A DNA stretch of 64,000 bases, taken from the NCBI GenBank assembly GCA_947383695.1, contig OX376642.1, positions 744,001-808,000 of the forward strand, in the 5' to 3' direction. Positions within the stretch are counted from its first letter, which is position 1. Each line of letters opens with the position of its first letter. The notes beneath the pieces are model-generated. The model was not told the origin of the DNA. It did no database searches and worked only from the letters and a program-made list of their open reading frames with translations. Positions 19,666-27,847 of the stretch are shown piece after piece. Position numbers and translations under genes: made by a program. The DNA is from Actinomycetes bacterium. GTDB taxonomy: Bacteria > Actinomycetota > Actinomycetes > Nanopelagicales > Nanopelagicaceae.

Positions 19666-22115
19666 GTACGGACAACAGCTCCGAACTTTGCCGCCGCCTG
19701 TGCGGTTGCTGCTTCACGCATAGCTGAGACCTCTTCGCCTGTAAGAGTGCGATCAGAGGCACGGAAGACCAAGGTGAAGGCTAAAGAGATCTTTCCATCG
19801 CCGATCTTGTCGTAACGATCAAAGAGGGTGATGGATTCAAGGAGTTCGCCGGCACCTTCACACAATGCCGCCTGGAGATCAGCGGCGCTCACGGTTGCGT
19901 CAACAATCAATGCAACATCTTGCACCGCCGCTGGCATTGTTCCGACAGTTGTCGGACGAACTAGCGATGACTCAGGGAGTGCGTTTAATGCAACGGCAAA
20001 TGCAACGGAGCGTTCTGGTAATCCATACGCGGCGATGATGCGAGGGTGAAGTTCACCAGCGTGTGCAACCGCTTTACCGTTGACGATCAATTCAGCGCAA
20101 CGACCAGGATGCCATGGGGCTAGATCGGAACGAGCAACGCTCCATTCGAGGTTACATAGCTGCAAAATATCTTGGGCGAAGGCGATCGCATCCTGCCAGT
20201 TATAGGCACGGGCCTTACCCTGCCAATTTTCATTCTCAGTCTTTCCAACAAGCAAACCAGCTACGTGATACCCCTGGGTCGGAACAGATGCAAAGATTTC
20301 ATCGATGATCTTTTGATCGGGACGCTTTGAAAGATCTGGTGAAACCGCCGGTACTAACTTCTGTGAACTACGGAAGATCGAGCCCATTTCAAAGATTGCG
20401 AAGTCCTTTGCACCTCGGCTGATATTTCGCTGTGCGACCTCAATCAAACCTGGAACTAGATGTACCCGCATCAAAGGAAACTCTTCAGACATTGGGTTTG
20501 CAACCTTGTATGTTGAAGCTCGCTCACCAACAAAGCCCATTGAATCAATTGTTGCTTGATTGGTAAATGGGAAGGTTTGAACCTCTGCCAATCCTCGACT
20601 TGCCAGCATTGTTGCAACGGCACGACGACGCTTCTGTGTTGGTGTCAAAGTCGCATGTAATGGACGTGGAGGAAGAACTGAAGGGATCTTGTCATAACCG
20701 ATCATGCGAGCGACTTCTTCAGTGAAATCAGCTGGAGTTAATAGATCTGAGCGCCATGAAGGAGGATCGATGGTGAAGCTCTTCTCATCAACATCGCAGC
20801 CAATAACGCGAAGCACTTCAGCCACCTTTGCCGCTGGAACTTCAAAGCCCAGAATCTTGGAGATATACGCTGGATCAATAGTGACGGTTGGAGCGAAAAT
20901 AGGTGCGCCATCTACAACTGTTGCGACATGTTGCGCCGAGCTGTGCGCCGTTAGCAGTTGAACAAAACGAGCTGAAGCAAACTCTGCTAGTGATGGATCA
21001 ACGCTTCGCTCTAATCGACGAGATGCTTCAGATGAAAGCTTGTGTCGGCGTGAGTTCTTAGCAACGCATGTTGGATCAAAACGAACCGCTTCGAGAGCAA
21101 TATCTGTTGTGGTCTCAGTTATCTCTGAAGAGAGACCGCCCATCGTGCCAGCGAGAGCTAATGGTTGCTCATCATCACAGACCATCAAATCATCGGGATC
21201 CAAGGTGCGCTCTACTCCATCGAGAGTTTTAAACTTTTGAACGGTGGCTGCGCGCTTAATAGTTAGACCACCCTTGATCTTTGATTTATCAAAGGCGTGC
21301 AATGGCTGTCCAAGTTCCAGCATTACATAGTTGGTGACATCTACAACCAAGGAGATAGAACGCATTCCCATTTTTTCAATACGTCGTCGCATCCAGATTG
21401 GTGTTGTCGCCTTAGGATCAAAATTTGAAAGAGTGCGTAGGTAGAAAATCGATGCTGTTGATTTATCAGCGATCTTTGCCGGTACACCATTGCCGGTTTC
21501 TTCAAATTTCAGGTTGCGCAACGCATCAACTGGATCAGTGAACTTTAAGTCAAGGGATCCAGCTACTTCACGTGCGATTCCACGAATGCTCAACGCATAT
21601 CCTCGATCAGGATTAACCGCCACATCGAAAATAACATCATTTATCTGTAGCTCTTCAATCGCATCTGCACCGATCGCAACTTCGCCTTCAGCAAAAACCA
21701 TAATGCCAGCATGATCATCGCTAATTCCAAGCTCACGTGCTGAACAAATCATTCCGTTGGAAGTCTTGCCGTAAGTTTCTCGTGCACCTATTGTGAAATC
21801 ACCAGGAAGAACCGCTCCCGGTAGCGCAGCTACTACTAAATCCCCCACTGCAAAGTTGGTCGCGCCGCAAATAACATAACGGGTTTCACCCTCGCCACAA
21901 TCAAGGCCCACATAGCGAATTGGCTTTTTGAACTCAGTGATCTCTTCAATAGAAAGCACCTTGGCAAACTTCAGTGGCCCTGTTAAATCCGCACCTTGCT
22001 TGATGATCTCTTCAACCTCAAAACCAACACGAATAAGCCCGTCAGAGATTTGTTCAGCTGTGACTGATTCTGGGATATCTACAAACTCTTTGATCCACGA
22101 TAAAGGAGCGCGCAT
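19659..22115 (-). CDS. pheT: Phenylalanyl-tRNA synthetase beta subunit
   Basis: This is the large subunit of the (alpha-beta)2 enzyme that charges tRNA-Phe. The 818-aa protein has an N-terminal EMAP-type tRNA-binding domain (around GETRYVICGATNFAVGDLVV), the B3/B4 editing domain, the B5 domain (MIGYDKIPSVLP region) and a C-terminal anticodon-binding FDX-ACB domain (ITLFDRYDKIGDGKISLAF). It joins pheS at a 1-nt overlap. Its stop codon is part of an ArgR box for the next operon. Confidence 0.97.
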   Translation of the reverse strand: MRAPLSWIKEFVDIPESVTAEQISDGLIRVGFEVEEIIKQGADLTGPLKFAKVLSIEEITEFKKPIRYVGLDCGEGETRYVICGATNFAVGDLVVAALPGAVLPGDFTIGARETYGKTSNGMICSARELGISDDHAGIMVFAEGEVAIGADAIEELQINDVIFDVAVNPDRGYALSIRGIAREVAGSLDLKFTDPVDALRNLKFEETGNGVPAKIADKSTASIFYLRTLSNFDPKATTPIWMRRRIEKMGMRSISLVVDVTNYVMLELGQPLHAFDKSKIKGGLTIKRAATVQKFKTLDGVERTLDPDDLMVCDDEQPLALAGTMGGLSSEITETTTDIALEAVRFDPTCVAKNSRRHKLSSEASRRLERSVDPSLAEFASARFVQLLTAHSSAQHVATVVDGAPIFAPTVTIDPAYISKILGFEVPAAKVAEVLRVIGCDVDEKSFTIDPPSWRSDLLTPADFTEEVARMIGYDKIPSVLPPRPLHATLTPTQKRRRAVATMLASRGLAEVQTFPFTNQATIDSMGFVGERASTYKVANPMSEEFPLMRVHLVPGLIEVAQRNISRGAKDFAIFEMGSIFRSSQKLVPAVSPDLSKRPDQKIIDEIFASVPTQGYHVAGLLVGKTENENWQGKARAYNWQDAIAFAQDILQLCNLEWSVARSDLAPWHPGRCAELIVNGKAVAHAGELHPRIIAAYGLPERSVAFAVALNALPESSLVRPTTVGTMPAAVQDVALIVDATVSAADLQAALCEGAGELLESITLFDRYDKIGDGKISLAFTLVFRASDRTLTGEEVSAMREAATAQAAAKFGAVVRTA

Positions 22116-23122
22116 TACAGGCCAACTCCAAACTGTCGTGTGAAACGTAGATCGCCCTCGACGATGTCATGCATATCTGTAATTCCATGACGAACCATAA
22201 GAGTTCGCTCAAGACCCATACCAAAAGCAAAGCCGCTATACACATCTGTATCAATTCCGCAGGTAGCTAAAACCTTTGGATTGACCATTCCACAACCGCC
22301 CCATTCGATCCAACGATTGTTAAAGAAAATATCTACTTCGGCACTTGGTTCAGTAAATGGGAAAAAGGATGGACGCAAACGAGTAGTTACATCTGGACCA
22401 AACATGTGACGTGCGAAGTTATCAAGGGTGCCCTTGAGGTGGGCCATCGTGATTCCCTTATCAATAACAAGGCCTTCAACCTGGTGGAACACAGGGCTAT
22501 GCGTTGCATCTAACTCATCTGCGCGGAATGTACGCCCTGGGCACACCACATAAATTGGTGGTTGCTGTGTGAGCATGGTGCGAATCTGAACAGGTGATGT
22601 GTGGGTACGTAACACCATTCCAGATTCAACTGGCTCGATGAAAAATGTATCCTGCATAGTGCGCGCAGGGTGATCGGCGGGAATATTGAGCGCATCAAAG
22701 TTCAACCAACCAGATTCAAGTTCAGGTCCTTCTTCAACCGCAAAGCCTTGTTCGATAAAGAAATCTGATACCTCATTTTTGATGATTGAAATCGGATGTA
22801 ACCCGCCGCGATGAGAACGATTTACCGGCAAGGTGATATCAACAACCTCTTCCAACAAAACTTTTCGATCCCGTTCTGCTTCTAATACCGCGGTTGCATC
22901 GGCAAGGGATTGAGCGATAGCAGCTTTAGCCTCACCAATAACCTTTCCAAAAGAGGCTTTATCGTCAGGTGATAAGGATCCAAGACCACGAGAGGCTAAT
23001 GCGATTGGCGATTTGTCTCCAGCATGGGCAAGACGTGCCGCTTTCAGTGAATCTAAATCTGTGGCGGAGGCGAAAGCCTTTTGGGCATCTTCAACCCAAG
23101 TTGAAATCTCCTCAACGCGCAT
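22115..23122 (-). CDS. pheS: Phenylalanyl-tRNA synthetase alpha subunit
   Basis: This is the catalytic subunit of PheRS. The N-terminal coiled coil (residues 1-90) is followed by the class II core with HPISIIKNEVSDFFIEQGF, motif 2 around TFRADELDATHSPVFHQVEG and motif 3 in FAFGMGLERTLMVRHGI. I chose ATG at 23122 (335 aa, MRVEEISTWVEDA). The longer frame to 23221 would overlap the methyltransferase gene and has no family match. There is no Shine-Dalgarno; TAGAGT lies 7 nt upstream. Confidence 0.96.
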   Translation of the reverse strand: MRVEEISTWVEDAQKAFASATDLDSLKAARLAHAGDKSPIALASRGLGSLSPDDKASFGKVIGEAKAAIAQSLADATAVLEAERDRKVLLEEVVDITLPVNRSHRGGLHPISIIKNEVSDFFIEQGFAVEEGPELESGWLNFDALNIPADHPARTMQDTFFIEPVESGMVLRTHTSPVQIRTMLTQQPPIYVVCPGRTFRADELDATHSPVFHQVEGLVIDKGITMAHLKGTLDNFARHMFGPDVTTRLRPSFFPFTEPSAEVDIFFNNRWIEWGGCGMVNPKVLATCGIDTDVYSGFAFGMGLERTLMVRHGITDMHDIVEGDLRFTRQFGVGL

Positions 23123-23129
23123 AGGGAGA

Positions 23130-23135
23130 ACTCTA
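23130..23135 (-). promoter_or_regulatory. Possible -10 box for leaderless pheS
   Basis: TAGAGT on the minus strand ends 7 nt before the pheS ATG, with no ribosome-binding site between. No convincing -35 is visible. pheS may instead be read through from the upstream methyltransferase gene, only 28 bp away. Confidence 0.35.
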
Positions 23136-23150
23136 TCGGGAACTGCTTTA

Positions 23151-23930
23151 TTAACGCGGCATATTTGATAGGTGATACATAACAATCGAGGCAGCAGCGG
23201 ACAAATTGAGGCTTTCTGCATTGCCCGGCATAGGGATATTTACTGTCTCGATGCCACTGAGATTGTTGCTCGTTGAAAGTCCCCTTGATTCATTGCCAAA
23301 AATCGCAACTGTGTCACCTGTTGATGTGTATTCATTCAAGCTTTTGCTACCTGTTGCTCCCAGCGAGAATCCATGAACCCCTTTATTAATCAATTCATCG
23401 ATTGCAACTGATTGAAACACTGGAATGTGCCACAGTGATCCAGCGGTACTGCGTACGACCTTTGGTGAGTACATATCAACGCTGCCAAGAGAAGTGATAA
23501 CCGCATCCATGCCAAATGCATCCGCTGAACGAAGAATGGTTCCAGCATTTCCTGGATCCTGCACCTCAGACAAATAAATGAACTTTCGTGAACCGTTGAG
23601 CGCTATTGAATCTAGCTGGGTATCGGGAATGGTGCAGATAGCGATTATTCCCTGCGGAGTAATTGTCTCTGACATTTGTTTCATGACTTCATCGCTAACA
23701 TCAACGGTATTGAATTGCGATAGATCTGCGATCTCTTCAGCCTTAGAACGACCATTAGCTGTTAAGTAAACTGTTTCTACTTGTGGTCCACTCTTTGCAA
23801 CAAGGGCCTCACGTGCACATTGCAAACCTTCTGCAACAAATTGGCCCGCGTTCTTTCTCTCCTTGACTCCCCTAGAACCAATAAGAGCCTTAACTCGCGC
23901 AATATGTGGCGAGTTAAGGCTCTCAATCAT
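23151..23930 (-). CDS. TrmH/SpoU family RNA 2'-O-methyltransferase
   Basis: This SAM-dependent enzyme methylates ribose 2'-OH in tRNA or rRNA. The three SPOUT motifs are visible: LSEVQDPGNAGTILRSADAF, VAIFGNESRGL and IPMPGNAESLNLSAAASIV. The N-terminal 90 residues or so form the substrate-binding domain (FVAEGLQCAREAL). The 259-aa length is normal. A gene of this type between rplT and pheS is common in actinobacteria (the tsnR position). The exact target nucleotide cannot be told from sequence. Confidence 0.93.
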   Translation of the reverse strand: MIESLNSPHIARVKALIGSRGVKERKNAGQFVAEGLQCAREALVAKSGPQVETVYLTANGRSKAEEIADLSQFNTVDVSDEVMKQMSETITPQGIIAICTIPDTQLDSIALNGSRKFIYLSEVQDPGNAGTILRSADAFGMDAVITSLGSVDMYSPKVVRSTAGSLWHIPVFQSVAIDELINKGVHGFSLGATGSKSLNEYTSTGDTVAIFGNESRGLSTSNNLSGIETVNIPMPGNAESLNLSAAASIVMYHLSNMPR

Positions 23931-23939
23931 TATTGGAAC

Positions 23940-24299
23940 TTAGAGTGCTGCAAGGCTCTTGCGAGCTACATCAACAAGTGTCTTGAATGTTGCAGGATCA
24001 TTTGTCGCCATATCTGAAAGAACGCGACGATCAACCTCAACACCTGAAGCCTTTAGGCCCTGGATGAAGCGGTTGTAAGTAAGACCGTGTTCGCGGCAAC
24101 CAGCGTTAATGCGCTGGATCCATAGACGACGGAAATCGCCCTTCTTATCCTTACGGTCATTAAATGCATAAACCATTGAGTGCGTAACTTGCTCTTTCGC
24201 CTTTGTGAAAAGACGTGAACGTTGTCCGCGGTATCCGCTGGCACGTTCAAGAGTTGTGCGACGCTTCTTCGCTGCGTGTACTCCGCGCTTTACTCTCAT
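23940..24299 (-). CDS. rplT: 50S ribosomal protein L20
   Basis: L20 binds 23S rRNA early in large-subunit assembly. The 119-aa protein is diagnostic throughout: [40 protein letters not shown] and [20 protein letters not shown]. It follows rpmI with 12 bp between. In several bacteria L20 represses its own infC-rpmI-rplT operon through the mRNA; the sequence here does not show whether that holds. Confidence 0.98.
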   Translation of the reverse strand: MRVKRGVHAAKKRRTTLERASGYRGQRSRLFTKAKEQVTHSMVYAFNDRKDKKGDFRRLWIQRINAGCREHGLTYNRFIQGLKASGVEVDRRVLSDMATNDPATFKTLVDVARKSLAAL

Positions 24300-24311
24300 T
24301 TAACCCGCTCC

Positions 24312-24509
24312 TTACTTCAAACCAAGCATGCGCTTGGCGGTGACTGCGACAGTTGGCTTTGCAGCTGACTCTGTCGATAGACGACGTGTTACTCGTGAAG
24401 ATTTGTGCTCGAGCAAGTGGCGCTTTCCAGCGCGCTCGTGCATAACCTTTCCAGAACCTGTGATGCGGAAGGTCTTCTTCGCACCGCTATGTGTTTTCAT
24501 CTTTGGCAT
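24312..24509 (-). CDS. rpmI: 50S ribosomal protein L35
   Basis: The 65-aa protein starts [20 protein letters not shown] and continues [11 protein letters not shown], the L35 signature. It is very basic and of standard length. It lies 12 bp after infC and 12 bp before rplT in the classic infC-rpmI-rplT operon. Confidence 0.98.
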   Translation of the reverse strand: MPKMKTHSGAKKTFRITGSGKVMHERAGKRHLLEHKSSRVTRRLSTESAAKPTVAVTAKRMLGLK

Positions 24510-24521
24510 GGTTATGCTCCC

Positions 24522-25106
24522 TTACTCCGTTGTCTCTGCAGCTGCTTCAGCTTTCGCCTTGCGTGCTGCCTTTGCTTCTGCAACTGCTTCTGTCTTCTTC
24601 TTCGTTGGTCCAAGAACCATCGTCATGTTTCGTCCCTCTTGCTTAGGAGCGAACTCAACAAAACCGACCTCTGCAATATCTTCTGCAAGACGTTGCAACA
24701 TCTTGTAACCCAACTCAGGACGCGTTTGTTCGCGGCCGCGGAACTTCATTGTCACCTTTACCTTGTCGCCACCCTTAAGAAACTTCTCAACCTGACTACG
24801 CTTTGTTTCGTAATCATGATTTTCGATCTTTGGTGTCAAACGCACCTCCTTCACCACAATGTGGGTCTGGTTCTGTCGCGCTTCCCGTGCCTTCTGTGCA
24901 ACTTCGTACTTGTACTTTCCGAAGTCCATGATCTTGCAAACAGGTGGATTAGCTTCTGGTGCGATCTCAACCAGGTCGAGACCAACTTCATCTGCCATCT
25001 TTAACGCTGTATCGATATCGACAACTCCAACTTGCTCACCGGTGTAACCGATTAAACGAATTTGGGGTGTGCGAATTCGATCATTGATGCGTGGTTCAGT
25101 GCTGAC
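24522..25106 (-). CDS. infC: Translation initiation factor IF-3, probable GUC start
   Basis: IF-3 checks start-codon pairing on the 30S subunit. The N-domain ([20 protein letters not shown]), linker and C-domain ([20 protein letters not shown]) are intact; an Ala/Lys-rich tail follows. Family alignment places the initiator where STEPRIND begins. That codon is GTC (25106-25104), with AAGGAG ending 6 nt before it, an ideal spacing. No ATG or GTG is in frame nearby; the open frame runs back to a TTG at 25172 without such a site. Rare start codons are the rule for infC because IF-3 rejects them and so regulates itself (AUU in E. coli). About 194 aa. Confidence 0.93.
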   Translation of the reverse strand, partial: VSTEPRINDRIRTPQIRLIGYTGEQVGVVDIDTALKMADEVGLDLVEIAPEANPPVCKIMDFGKYKYEVAQKAREARQNQTHIVVKEVRLTPKIENHDYETKRSQVEKFLKGGDKVKVTMKFRGREQTRPELGYKMLQRLAEDIAEVGFVEFAPKQEGRNMTMVLGPTKKKTEAVAEAKAARKAKAEAAAETTE

Positions 25107-25318
25107 TTTGTGCTCCTTCGGTTCGTTAACGCTTTGGTGTAACAGCGCTGCAAAAGAAAACCGCAAGGGCAAGAGAAATACTTCTCTTATCCGACAAACC
25201 AGCTCGCACTAGTGGCGATGAAGGTGGGAGCGGTGACTCCTCTTGCAGTGGTTGTTACACCACTGGTCTGGAGCAAAGGTTACCCGTACAGGGGTCAAAA
25301 GGCGAAATTGAGCGTGGG
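25107..25318 (-). other. fabI-infC intergenic leader
   Basis: No protein is supported in these 212 bp. They hold the infC Shine-Dalgarno (AAGGAG, 25113-25118), a 7-bp hairpin with a 4-nt loop at 25171-25188 (AAGAGAA/TTCTCTT), and a second 7-bp hairpin near 25236-25256 (CAGTGGT/ACCACTG). Neither is followed by a T run, so they are not clear terminators. A regulatory infC leader is possible. I found no convincing promoter. Confidence 0.5.
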
Positions 25319-26089
25319 CTACCCGCCCATAGCGTGGAAGCCACCATCAACATGGATGATCTCCGCTGTGGTCTTTGGGAACCAATCCGAGAGCAAGGCC
25401 ACCGCTGCTTGGGCGGCTGGAACGGGATCATTCACATCCCAATGCAATGGAGATCTCTCATCCCATAAATGCTCAAAACGTTCAAAATCAGGAATGGATT
25501 TTGCAGCAATAGTTTTAATCGGGCCTGCAGCAACAAGGTTGATGCGAATATTTTCAGCTCCGAGATCACGCGCAAGGTATCGAGAGGTCGCTTCTAACGC
25601 AGCCTTTGCTACACCCATCCAGTCATACTTTGGCCAAGCGACCTGACCATCAAAATCTAAACCAACAACCGATCCACCATCTTTAAATAATGGACGGGCA
25701 GCCATTGTTAATGATTTAAGTGAGTAAGCAGAGACTTGAACGGCGGTTGCAACATCTTCCCATTGGGTATTGAGAAAGTTTCCACCAAGAGCGGCCTCTG
25801 GAGCAAAACCAATTGAGTGAACTACACCATCTAAACCTTGTGGGAAATGTTCACGTACTCGAGATTCCAGCGCCGCTAAATCTGAATCACTTGTTATATC
25901 AAGTTCAATGACAGGACAAGGATTTGGTAAACGACCTGCAATGCGGGTTGTGAGAGACAAGCCGCGACCAAATCCAGTCAGAATTACCTCGGCACCTTGC
26001 TCCTGTGCCAAGCGAGCGATATGAAATGCAATTGAGGCATCGGTTAATACACCCGTTACCAGGATCTTTTTGCCTTCGAGGATTCCCAT
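25319..26089 (-). CDS. fabI: Enoyl-ACP reductase (InhA type)
   Basis: FabI reduces the enoyl-ACP double bond, the last step of each fatty-acid elongation cycle, using NADH. The N-terminus KKILVTGVLTDASIAFHIAR is the variant Rossmann loop of FabI/InhA rather than TGxxxGxG. The catalytic pair is Tyr and Lys in KYDWMGVAKAALE, the FabI Y-x6-K spacing. The 256-aa length is normal. It starts 1 bp after fabG; this fabG-inhA order is shared with mycobacteria. Confidence 0.96.
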   Translation of the reverse strand: MGILEGKKILVTGVLTDASIAFHIARLAQEQGAEVILTGFGRGLSLTTRIAGRLPNPCPVIELDITSDSDLAALESRVREHFPQGLDGVVHSIGFAPEAALGGNFLNTQWEDVATAVQVSAYSLKSLTMAARPLFKDGGSVVGLDFDGQVAWPKYDWMGVAKAALEATSRYLARDLGAENIRINLVAAGPIKTIAAKSIPDFERFEHLWDERSPLHWDVNDPVPAAQAAVALLSDWFPKTTAEIIHVDGGFHAMGG

Positions 26090-26794
26090 TTAGTGTCCCA
26101 TTCCTAATCCGCCATCTACTGGGATTAATGCGCCAGAGATGTAACTTGCTTGTGGTGATGCGATAAAGGTTACGACATCGGCGATTTCTTCAGCTGAACA
26201 GAAACGCCCGAGCGGCACTGAAGCTGCGATTTCATTACGGCGCTTTTCATCCAGGGTTGCTGTCATATCTGTCTCTACAAAACCTGGTGCAATGACATTT
26301 GCTGTAATTCCGCGGCTACCCAATTCGCGGGCAAAGGAGCGAGCCATTCCGACTAATCCAGATTTTGATGATGAGTAATTGACTTGGCCGGCAGAACCGA
26401 GTGCGCCAACAACAGAACCTACAAAGATTAAACGTCCACGCTTCAATTTCAGCAGACCCTTGGTGGCTCGGCGAGCAACGCGAAATGCTCCAGTTAGATT
26501 TGCATCGATAACTGATTCAAAATCTTCATCGCTCATTCGCATTACTAATCCATCTTTAGTAATTCCAGCGTTTGCAACAATGATCTCAGGCATTCCCCAT
26601 TGTTCTTCGATCGATGCAAAGCCAGCATCCACGCTCTCGGTGCTGGTGACATCCATCTGAACCGATTTGAAGCCAGCCGGGGCGGATCCTGTTCGATAGG
26701 TGACGACTACATCGTGACCGGCTTTTTGCAGAGATTGAGCGATTGCTAAACCAATTCCACGGTTTCCGCCAGTGACAAGCGCGATTGAACTCAT
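26090..26794 (-). CDS. fabG: 3-oxoacyl-ACP reductase
   Basis: FabG reduces beta-ketoacyl-ACP with NADPH. This short-chain dehydrogenase of 234 aa has the TGGNRGIGLAIA cofactor loop, the NAG motif in VANAGITKDGLVMR (TKDxL is typical of FabG), and the YxxxK pair in VNYSSSKSG. It is followed by fabI and faces a divergent DUF3099 gene across 72 bp. It has a good promoter placed for a leaderless message. Confidence 0.95.
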   Translation of the reverse strand: MSSIALVTGGNRGIGLAIAQSLQKAGHDVVVTYRTGSAPAGFKSVQMDVTSTESVDAGFASIEEQWGMPEIIVANAGITKDGLVMRMSDEDFESVIDANLTGAFRVARRATKGLLKLKRGRLIFVGSVVGALGSAGQVNYSSSKSGLVGMARSFARELGSRGITANVIAPGFVETDMTATLDEKRRNEIAASVPLGRFCSAEEIADVVTFIASPQASYISGALIPVDGGLGMGH

Positions 26795-26800
26795 ACCTAA

Positions 26801-26828
26801 AACCTACTGGCTACCTCGGAGTATTCAA
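26801..26828 (-). promoter_or_regulatory. fabG promoter, leaderless arrangement
   Basis: On the minus strand TTGAAT (26828-26823), a 16-nt spacer and TAGGTT (26806-26801) precede the fabG ATG by exactly 6 nt. Transcription would begin at or next to the start codon. Confidence 0.7.
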
Positions 26829-26854
26829 AAGAAGCGAAGGTGCGCGCCGAGCGT

Positions 26855-26860
26855 TACTCT
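26855..26860 (+). promoter_or_regulatory. Possible -10 box for the DUF3099 gene
   Basis: TACTCT ends 6 nt before the ATG at 26867, without a Shine-Dalgarno between. No clear -35 is seen, so this is weaker than the fabG promoter it faces. Confidence 0.4.
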
Positions 26861-26866
26861 TGCTCC

Positions 26867-27139
26867 ATGGCCAAAGAAAAGAAGATTTTCGACATCACGA
26901 GCGCGCAAAATGCGCTGACACGTGATCAGGCTGGCCGCCAAAAGCGTTACTTCATTTCTATGATGATTCGTACCGCCTGCTTTGTTTTGACTGTAATTTT
27001 GCCAAATCCTTATCGCTGGTTTGCGCTAGCAGGTGCGGTCACTCTGCCCTACTTTGCAGTTGTTATTGCAAATGCCGGCCGCGAAACAGTTTCTCGTGGA
27101 GCAGACATCGTAGAAGACAAGCCGCTAGCACTCGATTAA
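26867..27139 (+). CDS. DUF3099 membrane protein
   Basis: This 90-aa protein begins MAKEKKIFDITSAQNALTRD and has two hydrophobic segments near residues 35-50 and 55-73 with a short loop between (PNPYRWFALAGA). The ITSA-start followed by a two-helix membrane hairpin is the pattern of DUF3099, an actinobacterial family without known function. ATG at 26867 was chosen over the upstream GTG at 26840. It is followed after 3 bp by the SURF1 gene, so the two are probably cotranscribed; a link to cytochrome oxidase is only suggested by that. Confidence 0.85.
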   Translation: MAKEKKIFDITSAQNALTRDQAGRQKRYFISMMIRTACFVLTVILPNPYRWFALAGAVTLPYFAVVIANAGRETVSRGADIVEDKPLALD

Positions 27140-27142
27140 TTC

Positions 27143-27847
27143 ATGTCTGTAGAGAAGAAGGGCAAAGAGCCCTGGTCATTCTTAAAAACTTTAATTGCCT
27201 TAGCTCTGATTGTTCTTTGCGTGTGGGCCGCGCAATGGCAGTATCACCGCGGCGTTGATCGTCACGCCCGCAATACGATCATTGAAGAACGAATTGCGCG
27301 AGCTGCAATTGAACTGGGCAAAATAGATTCTGAATTAGCTAACAATGAGTGGCAAAGTATTGTCACCACCGGAAGTTTTGATGAGAAAAAGCAAATTCTT
27401 TTGCGCAATCGATACTCAGAAGGAAAGTACGGCTACGAGGTACTTACCTTGTTTACCAGCACTTCTGGAGAAAAGTTTTGGGTAGACCGTGGATGGGTAC
27501 AGGCCGGAGCTACAGCAACAACTCCACCAGAAGTCACCAGCGTTCCAGTTGGTGAAGTAACCATCACTGGCCGATTTAGATTGGACTCTTCACTCCCCCG
27601 TGGTTCATTTTTTGCATTGCCTGGATCAGGTGAAGATTTAGTCTCTGAACTCAATGCACAATCGCAGTTGAATACGGAAAAGTATTATTTAGATTTGTTA
27701 AGTGGTTCAGAGCCATCCTTAACTCCGGCGGTTACAGCTCAACTGCCATCACTGAGCGATGGACCGCATATGGCTTACGCCTTGCAATGGCTGTTTTTTG
27801 GTGGATTGGTTATCTACGGACGTTTCTTAATTAGACGTACCCGTTAA
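27143..27847 (+). CDS. SURF1 family cytochrome oxidase assembly protein
   Basis: SURF1 proteins aid assembly of haem-a cytochrome c oxidase at the membrane. The 234-aa protein has the expected hairpin: one TM segment near residues 14-30 (LIALALIVLCVWAAQWQYHR), a large extracytoplasmic domain with FWVDRGWVQAG (the SURF1 hallmark near VNRGWV), and a C-terminal TM segment with MAYALQWLFFGGLVIYGRF. ctaA, for haem A synthesis, lies 8 kb away. Its 3' end overlaps the converging ABC gene by 21 bp. Confidence 0.9.
   Translation: MSVEKKGKEPWSFLKTLIALALIVLCVWAAQWQYHRGVDRHARNTIIEERIARAAIELGKIDSELANNEWQSIVTTGSFDEKKQILLRNRYSEGKYGYEVLTLFTSTSGEKFWVDRGWVQAGATATTPPEVTSVPVGEVTITGRFRLDSSLPRGSFFALPGSGEDLVSELNAQSQLNTEKYYLDLLSGSEPSLTPAVTAQLPSLSDGPHMAYALQWLFFGGLVIYGRFLIRRTR

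Noticed and set aside
22115-23221. Longer pheS start at 23221
   Set aside because: The extra 33 residues overlap the methyltransferase gene and do not look like PheS; ATG at 23122 matches the family.
24405-25004. Open frame of 199 aa on the plus strand, Leu/Cys/Phe-rich
   Set aside because: Antisense to infC and rpmI; its composition is the mirror of Lys/Glu-rich codons.
25236-25256. Hairpin CAGTGGT/ACCACTG as a fabI terminator
   Set aside because: No T run follows it on either strand; kept only as a possible leader structure.
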